From Scybalenecus merdavium (lineage in GTDB: Bacteria > Bacillota > Clostridia > Oscillospirales > Acutalibacteraceae), in contig DVNM01000043.1 of assembly GCA_018714405.1 (NCBI GenBank), positions 1 to 26,379 on the forward strand: a stretch of DNA of 26,379 nucleotides, written 5' to 3'. The translations under genes and the position numbers were made by a program. Below, one piece after another: positions 9,007 to 16,315 of the stretch (its first letter is position 1; each line of letters starts with the position of its first letter). Under the pieces are notes generated by a model. That model was not told where the DNA came from, made no database searches, and was given only the letters and a program-made list of their open reading frames with translations.

Positions 9007-10401
9007 TCAGCCGTTTTCTCCCTGCATCTTGTCCTGCGCTTCGGCTACTTTCAGCATAATGGCGCATTCAATGCGCTTTTTGTGCAGCTCGCAGCCAAAG
9101 TCATATGTGCCGTTGACCGACCCGGTCGTGTGGTAGGCGTTGGCCGCACAGCCGCCAGAGCAGTAAAGCTTTGCAAAGCAGTCTTTGCACTTTTCGTGCG
9201 CGTAAACGTTGCAGTTTTCAAACTGTCGGATGACTTCGGGGCGGGTGATACCGTCGTACACGTTGCCGGCCAAAAAGTTTTCGTCCCCCACAAACTGGTG
9301 GCAGGGGTACAGATCGCCCGTAGGCGTCACGGCCAGGTATTCCGTGCCGACGCCGCAGCCCGAAATGCGCTTTACAATACAAGGCCCACGGTCCAGGTCG
9401 ATCATATAGTGGTAAAACGTAAAGCCTTTGCCCGCACGGCGGCGCTTTAACATTTCAAAGGCCAAAATCTCGTACTGCTCTTTTAATGCCGGCAGGTCGC
9501 TTTCCAGCAGGGCATAGGGCTCGCTCGGGTCGCACACCACCGGTTCAATGGAGATCTCTTTGAACCCCAGGTCGGCCATGTGCAGAATGTCTTTGGAAAA
9601 GTCGGTGTTGAAGTGGGTGTAAGTGCCGCGCATATAGTATTCCAGTGCACCGCGCTTTTGTACGGCGTTTTGGAATTTCGGCACAACGGCGTCATAGCTG
9701 CCTTTGCCGCCGCGCGTTATGCGCATGCGGTCGTGCACTTCTTTGCGCCCGTCCAGGCTCAGCACGATGTTGCCCATTTCTTTGTTGCAAAAATCAATGA
9801 CTTCGTCGTTCAAAAGCACGCCGTTTGTTGTCAGCGTGAAACGAAAGTTTTTGTCGTATTTTTTCTCCAGGCTGCGCCCGTAAGCCACCAGCTTTTTGCA
9901 CACATCCCAGTTCAGCAGCGGCTCGCCGCCGAAAAAGTCCACTTCCAGATTGTGACGGTCCCGGCTGTTTTCAATCAGAAAGTCAATGGCGCGCTTGCCG
10001 GTCTCAAAAGACATGATCTGCTTTTCGCCGCTGTATTCGCCCTTGCCGGCAAAGCAGTATTTGCAGGCCAGGTTGCAGTCGTGCGCCACATGCAGGCAAA
10101 GGGCTTTCAGCACGCCCTGGCGCGCTTTAAAGCCTTCCGCCATAGACTGAAATGTGTCTTCGGCAAAAAGGCGCCCTTCGGCTTTCAGCGTTTCAATGTC
10201 GTCAAAGCATTCGTCCACTTCAGCGGGCGTTACGTCGCTTTCGCCGGCGTATTTTTCCAGAATAAACTGTTTGATCTGGTCGCGGCTCTCACTTTCGTAG
10301 CGGCAGATAATGTCGTAGGCCACCGGGTCTACGGCGTGCACGCAGCCGCTGTTTTGGTCGATGATGATGTTGTAGCCGCCAAGCTTATATGCATGAATCA
10401 T
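9007..10401 (-). CDS. scfB: Radical SAM/SPASM maturase of the SCIFF ranthipeptide
   Basis: The enzyme installs thioether cross-links into the SCIFF peptide encoded just upstream. The 464-residue protein starts at the ATG at 10401 (GGAG six bases upstream); a TTG at 10413 is in frame but lies before that site. The N-terminal peptide-binding (RRE-like) segment has the family signature KLGGYNIIIDQNSGCVH. The radical SAM cluster is Cys109-x3-Cys113-x2-Cys116 in CNLACKYCF, followed by FFGGEPLLN. The C-terminal SPASM region has YPCHQFVG, CKDCFAKLYCSGGCA and a last GCEL Cys, as expected for two auxiliary Fe-S clusters. All key cysteines appear intact, which matters because its substrate is altered. 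The gene is 47 bases after the peptide gene, in one transcription unit ended by the hairpin at 8951-8983. Confidence 0.95.
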   Translation of the reverse strand: MIHAYKLGGYNIIIDQNSGCVHAVDPVAYDIICRYESESRDQIKQFILEKYAGESDVTPAEVDECFDDIETLKAEGRLFAEDTFQSMAEGFKARQGVLKALCLHVAHDCNLACKYCFAGKGEYSGEKQIMSFETGKRAIDFLIENSRDRHNLEVDFFGGEPLLNWDVCKKLVAYGRSLEKKYDKNFRFTLTTNGVLLNDEVIDFCNKEMGNIVLSLDGRKEVHDRMRITRGGKGSYDAVVPKFQNAVQKRGALEYYMRGTYTHFNTDFSKDILHMADLGFKEISIEPVVCDPSEPYALLESDLPALKEQYEILAFEMLKRRRAGKGFTFYHYMIDLDRGPCIVKRISGCGVGTEYLAVTPTGDLYPCHQFVGDENFLAGNVYDGITRPEVIRQFENCNVYAHEKCKDCFAKLYCSGGCAANAYHTTGSVNGTYDFGCELHKKRIECAIMLKVAEAQDKMQGENG

Positions 10402-10448
10402 GTTGCACTCCAAAAAAGAAGGGCGGCCTGGCCGCCCCGTGTGTAAAA

Positions 10449-10595
10449 TTATTTTTTAAGCTGTTCGCACTTCTGGTTTGCGACCGCGCAGGAAGTTTTG
10501 CTTGCGGACTGGCAGGATGTCTGGCATTCGCCGCAGCCGCCTTTCTTGGCAGATTCGCAAAGGTTTCTCGATGATAACGTTTGAATTCTCTTCAT
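10449..10595 (-). CDS. scfA: SCIFF precursor peptide, variant with shifted cysteines
   Basis: A 48-residue ribosomal peptide of the six-cysteines-in-forty-five family. It starts MKRIQTLSSRN, carries the invariant GGCGECQTSCQS block, and has GAGGTG upstream of the ATG. Cysteines are at 13, 21, 24, 28, 36 and 43. The canonical family pattern has SACKTSCTV here, with Cys32 and Thr37; this peptide reads SASKTSCAV, so Cys32 is Ser and Thr37 is Ala. A sixth cysteine instead appears at position 13. In the studied Clostridium thermocellum peptide the thioether joins Cys32 to Thr37 (recalled literature). Its maturase follows at once and looks complete. SCIFF peptides have been linked to signalling in clostridia; that role here is inference. 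Confidence 0.95.
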   Translation of the reverse strand: MKRIQTLSSRNLCESAKKGGCGECQTSCQSASKTSCAVANQKCEQLKK

Positions 10596-10632
10596 GGTCT
10601 GCACCTCGTTTCCTATTAAATTTCGTACTCCT

Positions 10633-10661
10633 ATTTTACTCTACTTGCCCGCTTTTGTCAA
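10633..10661 (-). promoter_or_regulatory. SCIFF promoter embedded in the decarboxylase gene end
   Basis: On the minus strand TTGACA (10661-10656), a 17-base spacer and TAAAAT (10638-10633). The first three bases of the -10 are the decarboxylase stop codon. The leader to the SCIFF start is about 30 bases. Confidence 0.8.
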
Positions 10662-12024
10662 TCATTATGTCATCTGCAAGCTTTCGGCCGCTGCCGACGA
10701 TGGCAATGTGCTTTTTCTGTGCGTTGCGGATCCAGCAGATCTGTGCCCGGCCGATGCGTTCCCCCGGCAACAGAATCGGGCTGCCGGGCGGATAGGCGCA
10801 CACGGTCTCGCCGCATATTTTGCCTTCAGCCGCTTCCAGCGGGCAGGGCAGGGGTTCGGCGCAGTCGGTCATTTCCCTTACCTTTTCCGGCATGGGCGGT
10901 TTTTCGGCCGGCGCCGGTTCCTCGTACCGGCAGGTGCGGTCAAAAGCGCACAGTGCGTCCGCCACGGCCTGCAGCTGCGTTTTTTCGGTGCACACAGACG
11001 GCATCAAAAGCAGGCTGTCTTGTGTAAACATTTCGCAGCAAATGTTTTTCTCCTGCAAAAAGCGGTGCAGGGCAAAGGGCGTGCGGCCTGCGGTGCGCAG
11101 GCTGACGTTCAGCTTGTACCTGTCCAGAGCGGTGCCGGGCTCAAAGGCGTTCAGCTGCAGGCGTTTGAGCGGCAGTTGTTGCAGTTCGTTTAGGCAGGCG
11201 TTCATTTGCGTAAACAGGGCTTGCTGCTGTTCCAAAAAGCTGCAGCACTTGGACATGCCGGCCAGCAGAATGTAGCTTGGGGATGAACTTTGAAAAATGG
11301 ACATATACTTTTTCAGCGCCGCCTGGTATTTTTGATTTCGGCACAGCACCAGCGCCGTTTGTGTGGGCGCAGGCAGCGTTTTGTGCAGCGAGGTGATAAC
11401 GATGTCGCCAAAGTAGGTATAGCCGTCTGAAAAGCGCAGGTGCGCACCGTGTGCGGCGTCTGTGATCAGTGCCGCGCCATACCGGCGGCAGACGGCCCGG
11501 ATGCTTTCCAGATCGCTGCAGACACCTTCGTAAGTGGGGGAGGTGAGCACAACGGCTTTTGTCTGCGGTGTGCGCTGCAGGTGCTTTTCAATAACGCTTG
11601 CTTCGCAGCAGGTGTAAACACCGGCCGTTTGGTCAAAGTGCGGTTCAAAACAGTCGGTGTGCAGGCGCAGCAGGCTGGCGGCATTATAAACACTGCGGTG
11701 ACAGTTTCGGGCAATCAGAATGCGGCTGCCCGGCTCGCAGACGGCGTGCACAGCGGCCAGAATGCCCCCGCTTGACCCGTTGACGCAAAGAAAGGCCTTC
11801 TTTACACCGTAGAGCGCGGCAAACCGTTCGGCCAGCTCTTGCAGCAGGCCGCCGGGTGCGTGCAGGTCGTCAAATCCGTCTATTTCGGTTATGTCTATTT
11901 TTTCGGCGCCGTACAGGTCAAACAGTCGGCTGTTCTCCTTGTGGCCGGGCATATGCATCGAAATTTCGTGCTTTTTGGCATGTGCTTCAAGCGCGGCGTG
12001 CAGGCTCTTTTCGTTTTGTTCCAT
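10636..12024 (-). CDS. PLP-dependent Orn/Lys/Arg-type decarboxylase (group III-like)
   Basis: A fold-type I PLP enzyme that probably decarboxylates a basic amino acid to a polyamine or diamine. The 462 residues match the short, YaaO-like branch without the N-terminal wing domain. Visible motifs are MHMPGHKEN (24-31), the PLP-phosphate NGSSGG (82-87), His109-Arg110 in NCHRSVYN, Asp189 and His192 in DAAHGAH, the PLP lysine Lys215 in TSLHKTLP, and PPGSPILLPGE near the C-terminus. The usual DEAHGAH reads DAAHGAH here. The start overlaps the end of the upstream membrane protein gene by 38 bases, which suggests translational coupling; only a weak GAAGGGA site lies upstream. In other Clostridia this gene type often sits near tmk/holB, but those genes are absent here. 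Substrate specificity cannot be read from sequence alone. Confidence 0.85.
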   Translation of the reverse strand: MEQNEKSLHAALEAHAKKHEISMHMPGHKENSRLFDLYGAEKIDITEIDGFDDLHAPGGLLQELAERFAALYGVKKAFLCVNGSSGGILAAVHAVCEPGSRILIARNCHRSVYNAASLLRLHTDCFEPHFDQTAGVYTCCEASVIEKHLQRTPQTKAVVLTSPTYEGVCSDLESIRAVCRRYGAALITDAAHGAHLRFSDGYTYFGDIVITSLHKTLPAPTQTALVLCRNQKYQAALKKYMSIFQSSSPSYILLAGMSKCCSFLEQQQALFTQMNACLNELQQLPLKRLQLNAFEPGTALDRYKLNVSLRTAGRTPFALHRFLQEKNICCEMFTQDSLLLMPSVCTEKTQLQAVADALCAFDRTCRYEEPAPAEKPPMPEKVREMTDCAEPLPCPLEAAEGKICGETVCAYPPGSPILLPGERIGRAQICWIRNAQKKHIAIVGSGRKLADDIMIDKSGQVE

Positions 12025-12634
12025 CGTGGCTTATTGTCCCTTCTTTGGTGCCGGCGTTCGCTGCTTTTGTTTTTGGTGCGCCAAGCTTTGTGGCATTGGT
12101 CGCTGTAAACAGCACAAACGCGCCGAAAAGCGGCAGCGTTTCGTTAAATGCCGTTTCTTTGGTGATGAGCAACAGTATCAGGCTGGCGGCCAAAACGGCG
12201 CAGCCGCAGCCGAACAGCGCCCAAAACGCCGGGCGCTCTTTGCGCCGCAGCAGGTAGTAAATCAAAATGGCACAGCCGTTTGCGCCGGTAAATAAAAACG
12301 CGCCGGTGCAGTGTAAAAAGTAATACGGGCGCATGTCGTAGTCAAACGGGAACAGCAGCGTCATGCCCATGCCCAGTGTGGACATAGTTAAAAGAACTTT
12401 ATAAAAATTTTTATGTATGCCGGCGCGCATGTACATCGTGCAAATACCCGCAAGCATCGCAGCCTGTGCAAGTACGCCCCATATGGCAAATAAGACCGGG
12501 TGTGCAAGCCCAATGGTCGACAGGGCGCCGCTGTTTTCAAAAATGTCGCCCAGCTGCATGTACCAGATCGTGTAAATGCAGGATATGCCCATCAGCACAA
12601 TGCCGATCGGGCGCAAAGCGGTTGATTTCTTCAT
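11987..12634 (-). CDS. Six-helix integral membrane protein
   Basis: A 215-residue protein with about six hydrophobic helices between residues 8 and 180 and a Lys/Arg-rich cytoplasmic tail. The arrangement, with FPFDY and a later HCTGAFLF, recalls DUF998-type membrane proteins, but I cannot assign a function. The ATG at 12634 has GGTG six bases upstream; an in-frame GTG at 12643 is the alternative. The promoter at 12651-12680 leaves a leader of only about ten bases. The tail overlaps the decarboxylase start by 38 bases, so the two are probably made together. A role in transport linked to the decarboxylase is possible but unproven. Confidence 0.7.
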   Translation of the reverse strand: MKKSTALRPIGIVLMGISCIYTIWYMQLGDIFENSGALSTIGLAHPVLFAIWGVLAQAAMLAGICTMYMRAGIHKNFYKVLLTMSTLGMGMTLLFPFDYDMRPYYFLHCTGAFLFTGANGCAILIYYLLRRKERPAFWALFGCGCAVLAASLILLLITKETAFNETLPLFGAFVLFTATNATKLGAPKTKAANAGTKEGTISHDGTKRKEPARRA

Positions 12635-12650
12635 GTTGAACACCAGGGTT

Positions 12651-12680
12651 ATTATAGCACATACATCCGGGCGCTGTCTA
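12651..12680 (-). promoter_or_regulatory. Extended -10 promoter of the membrane protein/decarboxylase operon
   Basis: On the minus strand TAGACA (12680-12675), an 18-base spacer and TATAAT (12656-12651) preceded by TGC, an extended -10. The expected start site is almost on top of the GTG at 12643. Confidence 0.7.
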
Positions 12681-12759
12681 CCAAGATGGCTTCTGCGCTT
12701 TTACAAAGCCGTTCAGCTGATTTTCTTGCTTGGAATTTTGAAAATTTTTAAATACGCCA

Positions 12760-12788
12760 TTGACAAATTTAAAAATATATGGTATATT
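12760..12788 (+). promoter_or_regulatory. tRNA-Leu promoter
   Basis: TTGACA at 12760-12765, a 17-base spacer and TATATT at 12783-12788. The roughly 85-base leader contains a GTTGCA/TGCAAC hairpin at 12796-12812. Confidence 0.75.
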
Positions 12789-12878
12789 TTTTGTCGTTGC
12801 AGGGAATGCAACACTGCGGATCAGGCAGAACGCCCCGCCTCGGCAATCCTCGCCGTGTAAAAATAGAGGATCGGATAT

Positions 12879-12965
12879 GCGGATGTGGCGGAATTGGCAG
12901 ACGCGCTAGATTCAGGTTCTAGTGAATGCAAGTTCATGTGGGTTCAAGTCCCGTCATCCGCACCA
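12879..12965 (+). tRNA. tRNA-Leu (anticodon CAG), prophage insertion site
   Basis: GCGGATG pairs with CATCCGC in the acceptor stem, and CCA is encoded. The anticodon stem CTAGA/TCTAG holds the loop TTCAGGT, so the anticodon is CAG, reading CTG. A long variable arm (TGAA/TTCA) is typical of leucine tRNA. The T loop is TTCAAGT. The gene is intact even though an integrase and prophage follow directly, so integration must have rebuilt its 3' end, the usual target for tyrosine integrases. Confidence 0.96.
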
Positions 12966-12968
12966 AAC

Positions 12969-13019
12969 AACACCCGGTAAATTTGGCTTAACCAAGCAGA
13001 TTTTACCGGGTGTTTTTGT
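12969..13019 (+). terminator. Terminator after tRNA-Leu
   Basis: AACACCCGGTAAA (12969-12981) pairs with TTTACCGGGTGTT (13002-13014), followed by Ts. Confidence 0.85.
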
Positions 13020-13021
13020 TT

Positions 13022-13043
13022 TAGTACTGCAATAGTACTGCAA
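13022..13043. repeat. Tandem 11-bp repeat at the prophage left end
   Basis: TAGTACTGCAA occurs twice back to back, between the tRNA terminator and the integrase stop codon. Such short tandem repeats near att sites often bind the integrase arm domain. Together with the tRNA 3' end (about 12938-12965) it marks the probable attL. Confidence 0.5.
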
Positions 13044-13054
13044 TGCGAGCGCAT

Positions 13055-14173
13055 TTACATAATTTGAGATAGGTATTCATTGATTTTTTGCGTGCTCTGA
13101 TCGGTCAAATTTTCATAAACGTCGCAGTAAGTGTTAAGTGTAGTTTGAATATCCTTGTGCCCAAGAAGATGTTGCAGCACTTTTGCCGGTACACCGCTCT
13201 CTATGCAGCGCGTGGCGTATGTATGCCGTAAGCTATGGCATGTCACGTCTCCGGCTACATTTTCGTCCAGAATGGTATAGTGTTTTACAAATCGTTTGAG
13301 CGCGTCGTTGACTTTGGATGTGGTCATGACCGGGAACACGGTCTCGCCGCTGCAGTTTTGCAGCGCGTCTTTTGCCACGGCCAGCGCCTTGTCGTTGAGC
13401 GGCAGCAGACGTTCGCCTGCGTAAGTCTTTGTCCGGTCTCCGACGATTGCGCGGTCGTTTGCATCGCGCGTGACGGTGCGGCGGATCTGCATGGTCTTGA
13501 AAGTCAAGTTGATATCACCGGGTGCAAGTGCGTTGATCTCTCCCATGCGCGCGCCGGTGAACAACGACAGCAGGATTTGATTTTTAAATTTAAAATCCGG
13601 GTGCTGTTCCAACGCCTCCACGAGCCTTTTCTGTTCATCGACAGTTAAGGCTCTTATTTTTTTGGTCTTTTTTGCAGACTTCGGCCTGCGGACGTTTTCG
13701 ACTGGGTTCGCCGGAATCGCACCGAGCCGCACAGCCTCTTTCATGCAGCGGCTTATCATAGAATAGCACTTTTTGATGATGCTTTCGGAATAGTTTGTAA
13801 TGGATAATAAAAAGTCTTTTACGGCCATTTCGTTGATTTTTTTAAGCGGCAAGTCGGCAATCGGGTGGCGCTCGATGATCTTCAGCGTTTCCATAGCCCG
13901 GTGGTGGGAGTTTACATTTGTCACATTGGCTGCGTGGTCGTCGTCGATGAGCGTTTTGGCAAATTCCGACAAGGTTACTTTGTCAAGGTCAGAAAACGCA
14001 CCGGAGCCGTCTGTGCTTAATTTCTGCAGTTTTTCAGCCACAGCCTTGCGCGTCTTGCCGTAAACGGTTTTGCGCTTGCCGCCGGGCATGGTCAGCTGAC
14101 CTGCCCACAGTCCTTTGCTTTCCACTTTATAAATCGTGCCTTCGCCGTTTCCACGGCTCTTTGTTTTCCCCAT
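13055..14173 (-). CDS. Tyrosine integrase of the prophage
   Basis: A 372-residue site-specific recombinase that would insert and excise the phage at tRNA-Leu. The N-terminal segment (GEGTIYKVESKGLWAGQLTM, about 10-50) is an AP2-like arm-binding domain, and about 65-165 forms the SAM-like core-binding domain. The catalytic domain shows Arg in FTGARMGEINAL, HSLRHTYATR for His-x-x-Arg, LLGHKDIQTT for the second His, and the nucleophile Tyr in TLNTYCDV. AAGGA lies about nine bases before the ATG. Its gene ends 90 bases from the tRNA, in the standard place beside attL. The hairpin at 14194-14224 separates it from the lysogeny operon, so it may have its own expression. Confidence 0.95.
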   Translation of the reverse strand: MGKTKSRGNGEGTIYKVESKGLWAGQLTMPGGKRKTVYGKTRKAVAEKLQKLSTDGSGAFSDLDKVTLSEFAKTLIDDDHAANVTNVNSHHRAMETLKIIERHPIADLPLKKINEMAVKDFLLSITNYSESIIKKCYSMISRCMKEAVRLGAIPANPVENVRRPKSAKKTKKIRALTVDEQKRLVEALEQHPDFKFKNQILLSLFTGARMGEINALAPGDINLTFKTMQIRRTVTRDANDRAIVGDRTKTYAGERLLPLNDKALAVAKDALQNCSGETVFPVMTTSKVNDALKRFVKHYTILDENVAGDVTCHSLRHTYATRCIESGVPAKVLQHLLGHKDIQTTLNTYCDVYENLTDQSTQKINEYLSQIM

Positions 14174-14193
14174 AATTTCACATCCTTAAAAGT

Positions 14194-14224
14194 AAACGCC
14201 CGGTTTTGCGCCGGGCGTTTTTGT
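14194..14224. terminator. Hairpin terminator between lysogeny operon and integrase
   Basis: AACGCCCGG (14195-14203) pairs with CCGGGCGTT (14211-14219). A five-T tail follows on the plus strand; on the minus strand the tail is weaker (TACTTTT). It lies just beyond the stop of the Cys-rich gene. Confidence 0.7.
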
Positions 14225-14228
14225 TATT

Positions 14229-14720
14229 TTATTTCACGCCCATTAGTTTTTTGAATTGGCATGATTTTGCATAAATCTGGTCTGGGTGTGTACACATTTT
14301 GCTTTCTTTACACTCATTAAATCTGGCGCAGCAACCGAATGCCGGAAAGCTGCACGAATTCATTAAAATTTCCGCACAGATTCGATGCAGTGTGTCCTGA
14401 TTTGTGTTTTCAAAAACATCCAGAGGTACACGCAGCAAGGGGCTGGATTTTACGGTTGTAAATGGTATAGCGGCATTTTCTAAAATTGTTTTATTCTGCG
14501 GTTGAAAAGCTATGTATTCTGATTTTCCACCAATTTTGACATAAGCTACATTTCTTTCAAGGGATGAACCGATGCGCCATGCCGTTTCGTGGAATTTCAC
14601 GGTAATAATGTGGTGTGGGCTTTTTTCTGCTTTGCGTACAGAGATTTCGCCGACGCTACCAAATTTTTCGGAAAATGCTTTTTTAAAGCATGCAAGCACG
14701 AAGTCTGGTTCTGTATACAT
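14229..14720 (-). CDS. Cys-rich protein in the lysogeny operon, unknown function
   Basis: A 163-residue protein I cannot name. The ATG at 14720 is preceded by GAGGTGG, which overlaps an in-frame GTG at 14729 and so decides the start. The N-terminal two thirds look like a mixed alpha/beta fold. The C-terminal 50 residues hold seven cysteines (115, 123, 130, 131, 137, 143, 154) with the pattern FGCCARFNEC-x5-C and HPDQIYAKSCQ. Similar Cys tails occur in prophage proteins next to exonuclease genes (from memory); a metal or Fe-S site is likely. The gene follows the membrane exonuclease by 11 bases and is the last of the repressor-led operon, so it should be made in the lysogen. Confidence 0.75.
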   Translation of the reverse strand: MYTEPDFVLACFKKAFSEKFGSVGEISVRKAEKSPHHIITVKFHETAWRIGSSLERNVAYVKIGGKSEYIAFQPQNKTILENAAIPFTTVKSSPLLRVPLDVFENTNQDTLHRICAEILMNSCSFPAFGCCARFNECKESKMCTHPDQIYAKSCQFKKLMGVK

Positions 14721-14731
14721 TTTTACCACCT

Positions 14732-16303
14732 CTATTTGTAGTAGATATTTACTTTTGGTGCGCCGTTTTCCAACCCGGCAAATTTAACGAGGCGCAGCGT
14801 GCGACCGTCTCTGCCATAATCATATTTTGAATTGGAGCTGATGTAATTTAAATCGCTTTTCGAAAGTTCGCCTATTTTGTAGTTCCCATTAAAAAATTGG
14901 CTTGTTTTTTCATCAAAAGGTATTCTTTGATTTTCGACTAATTTGGCTATGCCGTACTGAGCGTCTTTGGTGTTCGTGTCTTCGAGAATACAGGTTTTTA
15001 ATTTGCAGCTTTCTATAACAGCATCATCGCTCATATAAAACGCGAACATGATAAAAAACTTGTCTTCGTCGTTTGTGCGCAATTTCCAACGAAACGGCAT
15101 ATTTTTTTGATTCCATTCATCCATCATATTATACACATTTTCATAAGTTTTGGCTTGGGAAACACGGGCAATTTCATTTTTCATTTTGTCAAAAATCGCT
15201 ATGCCGTTATCAGTGTTTTCCATAAAACATTCTTCGCCATTATTTATGATTTTCGGAAGTGCCTCTTTGTTGCATTTTATTAATCTGACGCTGCGAAAAC
15301 GATATTGAAGTGTAAAATCATCTATTTGTTTAGGAAATTCAAATTCGTTTTCGCTTTCTTTTTTAGCAAATTGATAAACGGTATCATATACACCTTTAGC
15401 GGTATAGCAATCCGATAATGCTCTGTGTGGATTGTCAGAAGTGATTCCCATTGCGGATGCAATATTTTGAAGTTTATAACCTATGTTTGAGTCGACAAAG
15501 TTTTTGGTGATTTTATAAAGATCGATATAGTCATTAGGAAGAGGATCACCACCTATTTTTAAAAGAGAAGCGTTTATAAAATTCATGTCGAAGGATGCAT
15601 TATATCCAAGTATAATATCTTGGCCTATAAATTTAATAAAACGATCCAGAGAATTTTTTAAATCAGGCGCGTTAGACACCATTTCATCAGTAATATGATT
15701 TACTTCTGTTGCTTTTGGGTCGATTGGTTTTTCGCTAAGCGGTTTAATTAGTGTGGTGAAGTGATCTGTTACTAAGTCATTTTCAATTCGTATGGCAGAT
15801 AATTCGATAAGGTCGTCGTTTAGTGGGCTTAGACCAGATGTCTCGGTATCGATCAAAACATAAAAATGTGGAAAATTATATCCCCATCCGCGATTTGTAC
15901 GGGTAATATCTTCTCCGACAAGAATCATACCGGGAGGGATTTGCGCATTGTTCTGCCGTATGGAAGAACTTTCTATGGCACTGTTCTGAGAAGACGGTGA
16001 ATCTGCATTTTGCTGTTCACTTTGATCGGAATTTTTCTTTTTGTTTTTTAGAAAAATAAAGGGAAGGGCTGCAGTATAAATAGTTAATAATAAAAAGAAA
16101 ATTATAGTTATAGCGTCATCTTTATCAAGAATTGTAGCAAAAAGTGAAAAGAAGGTAGGGATGACAAAAAACACATTGATCAATATTTTTAACCAAGTCC
16201 ACCAGTTAGTATTTGACCACATATGATATAAGCCAATAGGAAAGAAGACAAGCAAAAGCAGTATGGAAACCAGATTATTATTACTCTTAGATTTTTTACC
16301 CAT
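14732..16303 (-). CDS. Membrane-anchored DEDDh 3'-5' exonuclease
   Basis: A 523-residue protein joining membrane helices to a nuclease. About three hydrophobic segments (11-30, 38-58, 64-86) are followed by a Ser/Gln-rich linker and an exonuclease fold from about 145 to 315. The DEDDh residues are present: Asp152 and Glu154 in LIDTETSG, Asp239 in GYNASFDMNF, and His293 with Asp298 in HRALSDCYTAKG. Related soluble domains are the DNA polymerase III epsilon and RNase T type nucleases. The C-terminal 200 residues match nothing I recognise. The ATG at 16303 has GGAG six bases upstream; an ATG at 16315 directly abuts the repressor stop. It is therefore co-transcribed with the repressor, and its composition is markedly AT-rich. 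A role in excluding other phages is inference. Confidence 0.8.
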   Translation of the reverse strand: MGKKSKSNNNLVSILLLLVFFPIGLYHMWSNTNWWTWLKILINVFFVIPTFFSLFATILDKDDAITIIFFLLLTIYTAALPFIFLKNKKKNSDQSEQQNADSPSSQNSAIESSSIRQNNAQIPPGMILVGEDITRTNRGWGYNFPHFYVLIDTETSGLSPLNDDLIELSAIRIENDLVTDHFTTLIKPLSEKPIDPKATEVNHITDEMVSNAPDLKNSLDRFIKFIGQDIILGYNASFDMNFINASLLKIGGDPLPNDYIDLYKITKNFVDSNIGYKLQNIASAMGITSDNPHRALSDCYTAKGVYDTVYQFAKKESENEFEFPKQIDDFTLQYRFRSVRLIKCNKEALPKIINNGEECFMENTDNGIAIFDKMKNEIARVSQAKTYENVYNMMDEWNQKNMPFRWKLRTNDEDKFFIMFAFYMSDDAVIESCKLKTCILEDTNTKDAQYGIAKLVENQRIPFDEKTSQFFNGNYKIGELSKSDLNYISSNSKYDYGRDGRTLRLVKFAGLENGAPKVNIYYK

Positions 16304-16315
16304 ATAATTCTCCAT

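Noticed and set aside
9580..10446. Open plus-strand frame of 288 codons opposite the SCIFF maturase
   Set aside because: Valine- and alanine-rich antisense shadow of a clearly real radical SAM gene; no start signals.
12576..12860. 94-codon plus-strand frame before the tRNA
   Set aside because: It crosses the divergent promoter region and the tRNA promoter and has no coding character.
13022..13043. Short tandem repeat considered as CRISPR
   Set aside because: Only two adjacent 11-bp units without spacers; no cas genes in the window.
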